Assembly (NCBI GenBank): GCA_035546355.1
Contig: DATKEH010000228.1
Span: forward strand, 1 to 7,288
DNA: 7,288 bases
DNA from: DATKEH01 sp035546355
GTDB taxonomy: Bacteria; Acidobacteriota; Thermoanaerobaculia; Multivoradales; JAIOJS01
Direction of reading: 5' to 3'
Below are positions 1 through 6,111 of this stretch, piece by piece. The notes under the pieces were generated by a model. It was not told where the DNA came from and ran no database searches. It was given only the letters and a program-made list of their open reading frames with translations. Position numbers and translations under genes: made by a program. How positions within the stretch are numbered: the stretch's first letter is position 1; each line of letters begins with the position of its first letter.

Positions 1-1294
1 CCGGATGGTAGGCGAATCCCTTCTCGCGCATCTTCGCCGCGTCGTAGACGTTGCGCAGGTCGACGACGACGGGCCGGGCGAGCAGGCCGGCGAGCCGATC
101 GAGGTCGAGGAGGCGGAACTCGTTCCACTCCGTGGCCAGCACCAGGGCGTGGGCGTCGCGGGCGGCGTCGTAGGCGTCCTCGCAGTAGGCGACACCCTCG
201 GGGAGCACCTCGCGCGCCTTCTGCATCGAGGCGGGGTCGAACGCCCGCACCCGTGCGCCGCGGGCCAGTAGCGCCTCGACCACCACCAGGGACGGCGATT
301 CCCGGATGTCGTCGGTCCCCGGCTTGAACGACAGCCCGAGCACCGCGACGGTCTTGCCCCGCACCTCGCCGTCCAGCGCCGCCAGCACCTTGTCGACCGC
401 CCGGCGCTTCGCCCGTTCGTTGGCCCGCACCACGCTCTCCACGATCTCGAACGCCATGCCCGCCTGCTGCGCGATGTCGACCAGCGCCTGGGTGTCCTTG
501 GGAAAGCAGGAGCCGCCGTAGCCGGGGCCGGGATGGAGGAACTGCGGGCCGATCCGTTGGTCGAGCCCCATGCCGCGGGCCACCTGCATGACGTCGGCCC
601 CGAGCCGCTCGCACAGCTCCGCCACCTCGTTGATGAAGGTGATCTTGGTGGCGAGGAAGGCGTTGGAGGCGTACTTGATGAGCTCCGAGGTCTCGACGTT
701 GGTGACGACGAACGGCACCTCGGTGGTGTCGAGGGGGGAGTAGACGTCGCGCATGATCGCCACCGCCTGGGCGTCGCGGGCGCCGATCACCACCCGGTCG
801 GGGTTCATGAAGTCGTCGATCGCCGACCCCTCGCGCAGGAACTCGGGGTTGGAGACCACCGAGAAGGGGTGGCGGCCGCCGGTGCGCTCGCCGAGGATGG
901 CCTCGATCAGCTTGCCGGTGCCGATGGGCACGGTGGACTTGGTGACCACCACCTTGTAGCCATTCATGTAGTCGGCGATCGCCTCGGCCACCTGCACGAC
1001 GTAGGACAGATCGGCGGAGCCGTCCTCGCGCGGCGGGGTGCCGACGGCGATGAACACGGCCAGGGCCCGCTGCACGGCCGACGGCAGGTCGGTGCTGAAG
1101 TGCAGGCGGCCGGCCTCCATGTTGCGCGCCACCAGCGCCTCGAGCCCCGGCTCGTAGATCGGGATCTCGCCGGCGAGCAGCATGTCGATCTTGGCGGCCA
1201 CCTTGTCGACGCAGGTCACCTCCATGCCGAAGTCGGCGAGGCAGGCGCCGGTGACGAGGCCGACGTATCCGGTTCCGACGACGCAGATCTGCAT
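1..1294 (-). CDS. ugd: UDP-glucose 6-dehydrogenase, C-terminus cut by window edge
   Basis: The product oxidises UDP-glucose to UDP-glucuronate with two NAD+ in the cytoplasm, supplying uronic acid precursors for envelope or capsular polysaccharides. The N-terminus MQICVVGTGYVGLVTGACLA carries the Rossmann dinucleotide motif GxGYVG (residues 7-12). Further family motifs are VGTPP, STVPIGTG, a SNPEFLREG block and the active-site block HPGPGYGGSCFPKD, in which the catalytic cysteine is Cys263. The C-terminal UDP-binding domain contains GLSFKPGTDDIRESPS. The visible 431 codons stay open to the left edge and end ..GFAYHP, so probably only about 5-20 residues are missing; the usual length is about 430-450. 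The ATG at 1294 is chosen because the Rossmann strand begins there and a -10-like TAGATT sits 7 nt upstream, with no Shine-Dalgarno. It lies 39 bp downstream of the ATP-grasp gene on the same strand, so co-transcription is also possible. The family assignment is secure; the link to the ligase is only positional. Confidence 0.96.
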   Translation of the reverse strand, partial: MQICVVGTGYVGLVTGACLADFGMEVTCVDKVAAKIDMLLAGEIPIYEPGLEALVARNMEAGRLHFSTDLPSAVQRALAVFIAVGTPPREDGSADLSYVVQVAEAIADYMNGYKVVVTKSTVPIGTGKLIEAILGERTGGRHPFSVVSNPEFLREGSAIDDFMNPDRVVIGARDAQAVAIMRDVYSPLDTTEVPFVVTNVETSELIKYASNAFLATKITFINEVAELCERLGADVMQVARGMGLDQRIGPQFLHPGPGYGGSCFPKDTQALVDIAQQAGMAFEIVESVVRANERAKRRAVDKVLAALDGEVRGKTVAVLGLSFKPGTDDIRESPSLVVVEALLARGARVRAFDPASMQKAREVLPEGVAYCEDAYDAARDAHALVLATEWNEFRLLDLDRLAGLLARPVVVDLRNVYDAAKMREKGFAYHP

Positions 1295-1307
1295 GGCGGG
1301 GAATCTA
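1295..1307 (-). promoter_or_regulatory. -10-like TAGATT giving a probable leaderless start for ugd
   Basis: Read on the minus strand, TAGATT (1307 to 1302) is followed by CCCCGCC and then the ugd ATG. Transcription starting about 7 nt after the -10 would begin at or next to the start codon, giving a leaderless mRNA, and no Shine-Dalgarno is present. No TTGACA-like -35 lies at 16-18 nt spacing. The same TAGAAT/TAGATT motif recurs before other genes here, which raises confidence. The call is by motif only. Confidence 0.45.
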
Positions 1308-1333
1308 GCACGCGGCGGCAGCCGGACCCCCGC

Positions 1334-2557
1334 CTACGCCGCGTGCGCCTTGATCGTCTGGCCGACGTAGTCGAGCAGCTCGCGCAGCCGGTCGTAGTCG
1401 GGGTGGCGCAGGCGCACCCAGGCGTTGGCCATGTAGCCCCCCTCGACCGGCTGGGTGGGCGTGCCCGGGGGCGGGAAGTGGGCGTCGAGCACCCACTCGC
1501 CGATCCGCCGCTGGACCTCGTCGACGCCCTCGTAGCCGGTGACGTGGCCGTCACGGTCGGGGCGCAAGGCGATCATCCCGGCGGCGAAGCGACGGGAGGA
1601 GCGCTGCGACGGGCGCCCGTGCACCAGCAGGTGGGCCCACTCGCGGTAGACGTCCATCTCGTTGGCGGCGCCGTAGAGATCCCACACCAGCACTCCGGGG
1701 GGACGGCAGCCGATCTCCGAGAACTTCAGCCCCCTGGGGCCGAAGAACCACTCCATGTGGGTGGCGGAAGTGCCGATGTCGAGCGCTCGGATCACTCTCC
1801 CGCCCAGCTCCTCGAGCTCGCGGTAACCCGGCGCGTCGACCCGGTTGGTGGCCACCACCTGCGGCGAGATCCAGCGGTGGCGCATCGCCTCGAGGACGTT
1901 GGGGTAGTAGTGCGACACGAAGTGGTGCACGATCTCGCCGCCGAGGCAGAGGGTGTCGAAGAACCCCTCGTGCCCCTCGACGAACTCCTCGAGCGCCACC
2001 GAGGCGCCCTGCCCGACACCGACCGCGCGCAGGACCTGGTCGAGTTGCCCCGGGTCGTCGACGCGGTGGGTACCCGCGGCGCCGGCCCCGCTGCGCGGCT
2101 TGACGACGAGGGGGAAGCCGATCCGCGACGCGAAGCCGTGCGCTTCCTCCAGCGAGGCGGCGCCGGTGGACTGCGCAGTCGGCACCCCGGCCTGCCGCAG
2201 CGCCTCCTTCATCGCCGGCTTGTCGCGGCAGAGGAAGGCGGTGCGGACGCTGCTGCCGGGGATGGAGCAGGCCTCCCGCACCCGTGCCACCGGCAGGATG
2301 TGGGCCTCGACCGTGGCCTCCAGCAGGTCGACCCACGGGCCGCGCCGCTGCACCCGCCGCACCGCGTCGTACAACCGCCCCTCGTCGCACACGTTGGGCA
2401 CCTGCTCGTAGGCGTCGAGCCAGCCGTGCAGCTCCGGGCCCAGGGCCTCGACCGGCGCCTCGCCGATGCCGGTGACGTACGCCCCGGCGGCTTTGAGCGC
2501 CCCCACGAACTGCCGCTGGTTGGCGGGGAAGCGCGGCTCCACGAAGATCACGTGCAT
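1334..2557 (-). CDS. ATP-grasp domain ligase (carnosine synthase / L-amino-acid ligase-like)
   Basis: This 407-residue cytoplasmic protein is predicted to activate a carboxylate as acyl phosphate with ATP and join it to an amine or similar nucleophile. An N-terminal Rossmann-like pre-ATP-grasp domain (MHVIFVEPRFPANQRQF, about 1-105) is followed by the ATP-grasp core. Visible elements are Lys113 (RDKPAMKEAL), Lys153 in the glycine-rich loop KPRSGAGAAG, EEFVEG at 190-195, and the Mg/ATP acidic residues Glu269 (HMEWFF) and Glu281 with Arg285 in FSEIGCRPPG. The tail (about 325-405) resembles the biotin-carboxylase-like C-terminal lid of carnosine-synthase and BacD-type ligases. A frame extension to 2590 exists, but the ATG at 2557 starts the first beta strand and has GGAG 8 nt upstream. 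It is transcribed divergently from the S51/esterase pair and lies upstream of ugd. The fold is confident; the substrates are unknown. Biotin-carboxylase or PurK roles are unlikely because their partner genes are absent. Confidence 0.88.
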   Translation of the reverse strand: MHVIFVEPRFPANQRQFVGALKAAGAYVTGIGEAPVEALGPELHGWLDAYEQVPNVCDEGRLYDAVRRVQRRGPWVDLLEATVEAHILPVARVREACSIPGSSVRTAFLCRDKPAMKEALRQAGVPTAQSTGAASLEEAHGFASRIGFPLVVKPRSGAGAAGTHRVDDPGQLDQVLRAVGVGQGASVALEEFVEGHEGFFDTLCLGGEIVHHFVSHYYPNVLEAMRHRWISPQVVATNRVDAPGYRELEELGGRVIRALDIGTSATHMEWFFGPRGLKFSEIGCRPPGVLVWDLYGAANEMDVYREWAHLLVHGRPSQRSSRRFAAGMIALRPDRDGHVTGYEGVDEVQRRIGEWVLDAHFPPPGTPTQPVEGGYMANAWVRLRHPDYDRLRELLDYVGQTIKAHAA

Positions 2558-2565
2558 GGCGTAAG

Positions 2566-2569
2566 CTCC
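2566..2569 (-). promoter_or_regulatory. Shine-Dalgarno GGAG for the minus-strand ATP-grasp gene
   Basis: On the minus strand GGAG lies 8 nt before the ATG at 2557. It decides the start in favour of that ATG over the upstream in-frame GTG at 2590, which would translate the hairpin itself. Only one nucleotide separates this site from the foot of the 2571-2590 hairpin, so folding could influence ribosome access. Confidence 0.55.
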
Positions 2570-2570
2570 G

Positions 2571-2590
2571 GTGCCGGCGCGGGCCGGCAC
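2571..2590. repeat. Perfect GC-rich hairpin in the divergent intergenic region
   Basis: GTGCCGGC, then GCGG, then GCCGGCAC: two 8-nt arms, perfectly complementary, around a 4-nt loop. It lies between the divergent starts, 13 bp from the ATP-grasp ATG and 37 bp from the S51-like ATG. It could be an operator for a dimeric regulator or an RNA hairpin in the leader of the ATP-grasp transcript. It is not a convincing terminator because no T-tract follows in either direction. Confidence 0.65.
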
Positions 2591-2627
2591 CGCACTCTAT
2601 CTCACCCTCCGAAGCCCCTGCGATCCC

Positions 2628-3575
2628 ATGACTTACTTGCTCTTCCCCTCGCCCCCCCGCGTGCTGCTCGGGCCGCAGCGGCTGCGCCCGTTCCTGGTCG
2701 AGGCGGTGCGCCGCGCCGGCATCGAGGGGCCGATCGGCGTCGTCACCGCCGGTTGGCAGGAGCGGGAGGAGGAGGTCGACGAGCTGCGCGAGCACCTCGG
2801 CCGGCGGGTGGTGAACCTGCGGCTCTACCAGCGCGCCGAGCAGGTGCTGGCCGGCGACCGGGAGCTGTTCCGGGCCTACCGCGATCGCCAGGAGCGGCTG
2901 CGCCGCCTGCAGGAGCTCTACCGGCTCCGCCTCGCCTACGCTCTCGACGCCGTCCGTGACCTGCAGTCGCGCCGGCTGGCGCCGGAGCTGCTGGAGCCGG
3001 AGCGGTCGGCGGCGATTGCCACGGTGCGGGCGCTCGACGCCCATCACCTGGCGAGGATCGCCGAGGTGCATGCCGCCTTCGCCGAAGCCTGGCGGCCGAT
3101 GGAGCGCGACAGCGTCGCCCGCCATCGCCAGGAGCTGGCGGCCCTCGCCGCGCAGTGCGCCGCCTTCGGCGTCGCCGGCGGCCACGTGGCGGTGCTGCTC
3201 AACCGCTTGCGACTGTTCGGGGTGGGGGAGATGATGGCCGACAAGCCCCTGTTCGCCTGGTCGGGAGGCGCCATGGTGCTGGCCCGGCGGCTGGTGCTGT
3301 TCCACGACCACCCGCCGCAGGGGCGCGGCAACGCCGAGGTGCTGGAGGCGGGGCTGGGGCTGGTCGGCGACGTCCTGCCGCTCCCCCACGCCCGCCGGCG
3401 TCTCGACCTGGCGGACCCCTCGCGGGTGGCCCTGCTCGCCAGCCGCTTCGCCGGCGAGGCGTGTCTCACCCTGGACGACGGGGCCGAGCTCTCCTGGAAC
3501 GGGTCGCGTTGGCGGGCCAACGCGGAGGTGCGCAAGCTGCTGCCGGACGGCACTCTGACCGTGGGACCGCGATGA
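2628..3575 (+). CDS. S51 peptidase/cyanophycinase-like protein (type 1 glutamine amidotransferase fold)
   Basis: This 315-residue protein looks like a serine hydrolase of the S51 (peptidase E/cyanophycinase) type, a family that cleaves dipeptides or unusual amide-linked polymers. The N-terminal strand GPIGVVTAGW matches the family's first core strand. GGH at 184-186 occupies the usual GGN position. AWSGGAMVL places Ser212 where the family has the nucleophile-elbow serine of GTSAGA. GLGLVGDVLPLPHARRRL puts His254 at the catalytic histidine position. An unusual charged, helix-rich segment (about 65-176, many Arg/Glu/Leu, likely coiled coil) is inserted between the first strand and the GGH block. 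No signal peptide or membrane segment is seen. The ATG at 2628 is preferred over an in-frame GTG at 2571 that lies inside the hairpin. Its stop overlaps the esterase start, indicating translational coupling. Family placement rests on motif order, and the activity is untested because the elbow is altered (W-S-G-G). Confidence 0.75.
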   Translation: MTYLLFPSPPRVLLGPQRLRPFLVEAVRRAGIEGPIGVVTAGWQEREEEVDELREHLGRRVVNLRLYQRAEQVLAGDRELFRAYRDRQERLRRLQELYRLRLAYALDAVRDLQSRRLAPELLEPERSAAIATVRALDAHHLARIAEVHAAFAEAWRPMERDSVARHRQELAALAAQCAAFGVAGGHVAVLLNRLRLFGVGEMMADKPLFAWSGGAMVLARRLVLFHDHPPQGRGNAEVLEAGLGLVGDVLPLPHARRRLDLADPSRVALLASRFAGEACLTLDDGAELSWNGSRWRANAEVRKLLPDGTLTVGPR

Positions 3576-4711
3576 GCCGCGGGCTCGCCATCGACCGGCT
3601 CCTCGCCCGGCAGCCCGATGCCGCGGCGGTGGAGCGATTCCTCGCCCGCCACCGCTTCCCGCTGGTGGAGGGGTCGACCGCCACCTTCGTCTTCCGCGGC
3701 GAGGCCGACGAGGTACTGCTGCGGCACTGGATCTGGGGGCTGCCCTCGGCCCGCCCCTTCCAGCGCGTCGCCGACACCGAGCTCTGGTACCTGGTGGAGG
3801 AGCTGCCCGCGGGATCGCGGGTCGAGTACAAGCTGGAGGTGGTCCGCGACGGCGGCCGCGAGCTGCTGCAGGACCCGCTGAACCCGCAGCTGGCGCGCGA
3901 TCCCTTCGGCGCCAACTCGGTCTGCCAGGCAGCCGGCTACGAGACGCCGGCGTGGACTCTTCCCGACCCGGAGGCACGGCCGGGCGAGATCGTCGAGATG
4001 GCGGTCGAGAGCCGGGCGCTGGGAGGCCGGCGGCGGGTGGGGGTGTATCTCCCGGCGCGCCTGCGGCCGACGCGCCGCTACCCGCTGATCGTCGCCCACG
4101 ACGGCTTCGACTACCTGCGCTACGCGGCGCTCGGTACGGTGCTCGACAACCTGATCCACCGGCTGGAGATCCCGCAGGTGGTGGTGGCGCTGACCGATTC
4201 GCCGGGGCGCCTCGAGGAGTACGCCGCCCAACCCGGCCACGCGCGCTTCGTCACCGAGGAGCTGGTGCCGAAGCTCGAGCGCGAGCTGCCGCTGCGCGGC
4301 GGCCCCTCCGGCCGCTGCCTGATGGGGGCCTCCTTCGGGGCGGTGGCGTCGCTGGCGACGGCGTGGCGGTACCCGGGATTCTACGGTCGCCTGCTGCTGC
4401 AGTCGGGTTCGTTCGCCTTCACCGACATCGGCGTCACCCATCGCGGGCCGGCCTTTGAACCGGTGGTGGAGTTCGTCAACGCGTTCCGGCGAGCCCCGGG
4501 TCGCTGCGTCGAGCGGCTGTTCGTCAGCTGCGGGGTCTACGAGTCGCTGATCTACGAGAACCGCTCGCTGGTGCCGCTGCTGCAGCGCACCGGCATGGAG
4601 GTGCGCTACGTCGAGGCCCGCGACGGCCACAACTGGGAGAACTGGCGCGACCGGCTGCGCGAGGGGCTGTCGTGGCTCTTCCCCGGGCCTCTGTGGATGG
4701 TGTACGAGTAG
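3572..4711 (+). CDS. Enterochelin-esterase-like alpha/beta hydrolase with N-terminal E-set domain
   Basis: This 379-residue cytoplasmic protein has the two-domain layout of Fes/IroD-type esterases. The N-terminal E-set/CBM48-like domain (about 25-115) includes FVFRGEADEV, WYLVEELPAG, VEYKLEV and DPLNPQLARDPFGANSV. The alpha/beta hydrolase domain (about 130-379) includes HDGFDYL, a stretch typical of the family (VLDNLI...PQVVVAL...EEY), and the nucleophile elbow GASFG with Ser254. DGHNWENW supplies the catalytic His353, and Glu324 (CGVYES) lies where the family's acidic residue falls. There is no signal peptide, so the substrate is probably intracellular. The ATG overlaps the TGA of the S51-like gene (ATGA), so the two are co-transcribed and translationally coupled. 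Family members hydrolyse siderophore esters or other esters; no siderophore synthesis genes are visible, so calling this one a siderophore esterase would be unjustified. The hydrolase fold is very likely; the substrate is unknown. Confidence 0.9.
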   Translation: MSRGLAIDRLLARQPDAAAVERFLARHRFPLVEGSTATFVFRGEADEVLLRHWIWGLPSARPFQRVADTELWYLVEELPAGSRVEYKLEVVRDGGRELLQDPLNPQLARDPFGANSVCQAAGYETPAWTLPDPEARPGEIVEMAVESRALGGRRRVGVYLPARLRPTRRYPLIVAHDGFDYLRYAALGTVLDNLIHRLEIPQVVVALTDSPGRLEEYAAQPGHARFVTEELVPKLERELPLRGGPSGRCLMGASFGAVASLATAWRYPGFYGRLLLQSGSFAFTDIGVTHRGPAFEPVVEFVNAFRRAPGRCVERLFVSCGVYESLIYENRSLVPLLQRTGMEVRYVEARDGHNWENWRDRLREGLSWLFPGPLWMVYE

Positions 4712-4734
4712 GCGGCGGCCGTGCGCGGTCAGAT

Positions 4735-4754
4735 GCAGCCGCTTCCGCAGCCGC
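4735..4754. repeat. Short tandem direct repeat upstream of the second ATP-grasp gene
   Basis: GCAGCCGC occurs twice with a TTCC spacer (4735-4742 and 4747-4754), a 12-bp period. The pair ends 22 bp before the -10-like TAGAAT at 4777, so it covers the -35 region. It could be a regulator or activator site. In a sequence this GC-rich chance is a real alternative. Confidence 0.35.
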
Positions 4755-4776
4755 AACGGTGGTGGGGATGGCAGGC

Positions 4777-4800
4777 TAGAATCGTCGCCTTCCGGGAGGA
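4777..4800 (+). promoter_or_regulatory. -10 TAGAAT and strong Shine-Dalgarno for the second ATP-grasp gene
   Basis: TAGAAT (4777-4782) matches the -10 consensus at 5 of 6 positions. GGGAGGA (4794-4800) lies 8 nt before the ATG at 4809, the clearest ribosome binding site in the window. The predicted leader is about 20 nt. No good -35 is present at 16-18 nt spacing; the direct repeat sits there instead. This gives the ATP-grasp gene a start of its own rather than complete dependence on the upstream S51/esterase transcript. Confidence 0.55.
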
Positions 4801-4808
4801 TTGACCGC

Positions 4809-6062
4809 ATGGCCGACGTCACCCGCTGGATCGGTCTGTCCCTCGGGGCGGACCTCTGCTGGCCGCTGTGCTTCGAGGAGATCGTCGGCCGACTGGACCT
4901 GACGGTCCCCTGGCGCGGCGATGCGGTGCGTGTCGCCGTCGAGCGGGTGACGATCGAACCCTTCGACCTCGCCCAGCCGACGAAGTACGCCGTCGTCCTC
5001 GACCGGGTGACCCACTGGTACCACACCAGCCGGGAGTGGGTGAAGAAGGCGGTGCTGCTCGACGACGTCTACGTGCTCAACAACCCGTGGACGATCCAGT
5101 CGATGGAGAAGCAGACCACCTACTGCGCCATGATGCGGCTGGGGATGCCGGTGCCGCGCACCTGGATGGTGCCGCCCAAGGAGTACGAGCCGGCGCCCGA
5201 CCTGCAGCCCACCCTGAGCCGCTATGCGCGGCTCTTCGATCTCGGCGAGGTGGGGGAGGAGCTCGGCTACCCGCTGTTCATGAAGCCCTACGACGGGGGC
5301 GCCTGGCGTGGCGTCTCGCGGATCGACGACGAGGCGGCCCTGCGCGCCGCCTACGAGCAGAGCGGCACCAGCGTCATGCACCTGCAGCAGGCGATCCACC
5401 CGTTCGACCTCTTCGTGCGCTGCATCGGCCTCGGTCCGCAGGTGCGGATCGTGCGCTACGACCCCGGCGAGCCGCTGCACGACCGCTACCGGATCGAGCC
5501 CGCGGACGTCGCCGAGGCCGAGCGTCGGGAGCTGGTCGACACCACGCTCACCATCAATACCTTCTTCGGCTGGGACTTCAACTCCTGCGAGGCGCTGCGC
5601 AGGGACGGGCGGTTCCACCCCATCGATTTCGCCAACGCCTGCCCCGACTCCCAGGTCACCTCCCTGCACTACCACTTCCCCTGGCTGGTGCTCGCCAAGG
5701 TGCGGTGGGCGGTCTTCTGCGCCGTCACCGGCCGCCGCATGCCGACCACCCTGGACTGGGAGCCCTATTTCGCCATCGCCCGCTCCGATCGCAGCTACCG
5801 GGAGAAGCTAGCGGCCTACGGCGCCATCGCCAGGGAGCGGCTCGACGCGGAGGCCTTTCACGACTTCTGCGAGGAGCACCTCGGCCACCTCGACGAGGTG
5901 GCGGACGAGTTCTTCGCCTCCGACGCATGCCGCCAGGCGGTGCGGCTGAAGGTGCGGTCGCTGTTCCCGGCGCACGAGGTCGACGACTTCACCGACCTGT
6001 TCTTCCGCCGCATCCAGCAGTGGCGGCAGCGCGAGCTGGCGCCGGTGAGGGCCGGAGGATAG
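4809..6062 (+). CDS. RimK-like ATP-grasp protein, substrate unknown
   Basis: This 417-residue cytoplasmic protein is a predicted ATP-dependent carboxylate-amine ligase, clearly different from the minus-strand ATP-grasp protein. The N-terminal domain (about 1-95) ends in YVLNNPWTIQSMEKQTTY, the typical entry into a RimK-like ATP-grasp fold, with Lys101. The second ATP lysine is Lys159 in LFMKPYDGGAWRGV, a recognisable glycine-rich loop. MHLQQAIHPFDLFVR and VRIVRYDP occupy the adenine-binding and core-strand positions. The metal-site region is altered: DFNSCEALRRDGRFHPID with IDFANACPDS replaces the usual E-I-N-x-x-P ending, keeping Glu261, Asp273 and Asn276 as candidate ligands. About 130 residues follow (290-417), charged and helical, with many aromatic and acidic positions and no recognised domain. 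It sits 97 bp after the esterase with its own promoter and ribosome site. The ATP-grasp fold is confident; the reaction is not. Confidence 0.87.
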   Translation: MADVTRWIGLSLGADLCWPLCFEEIVGRLDLTVPWRGDAVRVAVERVTIEPFDLAQPTKYAVVLDRVTHWYHTSREWVKKAVLLDDVYVLNNPWTIQSMEKQTTYCAMMRLGMPVPRTWMVPPKEYEPAPDLQPTLSRYARLFDLGEVGEELGYPLFMKPYDGGAWRGVSRIDDEAALRAAYEQSGTSVMHLQQAIHPFDLFVRCIGLGPQVRIVRYDPGEPLHDRYRIEPADVAEAERRELVDTTLTINTFFGWDFNSCEALRRDGRFHPIDFANACPDSQVTSLHYHFPWLVLAKVRWAVFCAVTGRRMPTTLDWEPYFAIARSDRSYREKLAAYGAIARERLDAEAFHDFCEEHLGHLDEVADEFFASDACRQAVRLKVRSLFPAHEVDDFTDLFFRRIQQWRQRELAPVRAGG

Positions 6063-6075
6063 AGCGCTGCGTCGG

Positions 6076-6105
6076 TTGGAAGCGGGCGGCGCTCCCTCGT
6101 AGAAT
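6076..6105 (+). promoter_or_regulatory. Sigma70-like promoter with leaderless start for the stress protein gene
   Basis: TTGGAA (6076-6081, 4 of 6 to TTGACA), an 18-nt spacer and TAGAAT (6100-6105, 5 of 6 to TATAAT) form the best promoter in the window. The GTG start at 6112 begins 6 nt after the -10, so the transcript should start at or beside the start codon. No Shine-Dalgarno is present, consistent with a leaderless mRNA. The promoter lies entirely within the 49-bp gap after the ATP-grasp stop. Confidence 0.6.
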
Positions 6106-6111
6106 GCCGCC

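Larger units (their letters stand above)
2558..2627. promoter_or_regulatory. Divergent promoter region between ATP-grasp and S51-like genes
   Basis: These 70 bp separate two genes transcribed away from each other and should hold both promoters. The only AT-richer island is ACTCTATCTC at about 2594-2603. On the minus strand it reads TAGAGT (2599 to 2594), a 4/6 match to a -10, which would put the hairpin in the 5' leader of the ATP-grasp mRNA. On the plus strand TATCTC (2598-2603) is a weaker -10 candidate. No recognisable -35 is seen in either direction, and the plus-strand gene has no clear Shine-Dalgarno. The shared region suggests the two units may be regulated together. Confidence 0.4.

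Noticed and set aside
1..1294. ugd as a truncated pseudogene
   Set aside because: The frame is open without interruption to the window edge and all catalytic motifs are present. The missing end is due to the window boundary.
2571..2627. GTG start at 2571 for the S51-like protein and at 2590 for the ATP-grasp protein
   Set aside because: Both would start inside the hairpin, giving the same MPARAGT peptide from each arm. The ATGs at 2628 and 2557 begin the predicted first strands, and 2557 has a Shine-Dalgarno.
533..2959. An 808-codon plus-strand open frame across ugd, the ATP-grasp gene and the divergent region
   Set aside because: It is antisense to two well-supported genes, is rich in His/Gly/Arg/Asp with no recognisable domain, and crosses the start of the S51-like gene. 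It is a by-product of high GC and few stop codons.
3155..3571. N-terminal extension of the esterase in its own frame
   Set aside because: It would overlap most of the second half of the S51-like gene and translates to low-complexity Arg/Gly/Ala. The ATG at 3572 overlapping the TGA stop is the natural start.
1551..3977. An 808-codon minus-strand open frame
   Set aside because: It runs through the divergent region and is antisense to the S51-like and esterase genes. The composition is Arg/Ala/Gly/Pro low complexity without family motifs.
3044..5026. A 660-codon minus-strand open frame
   Set aside because: It is antisense to the S51-like gene, the esterase and the start of the second ATP-grasp gene, all of which show intact catalytic motifs on the plus strand.
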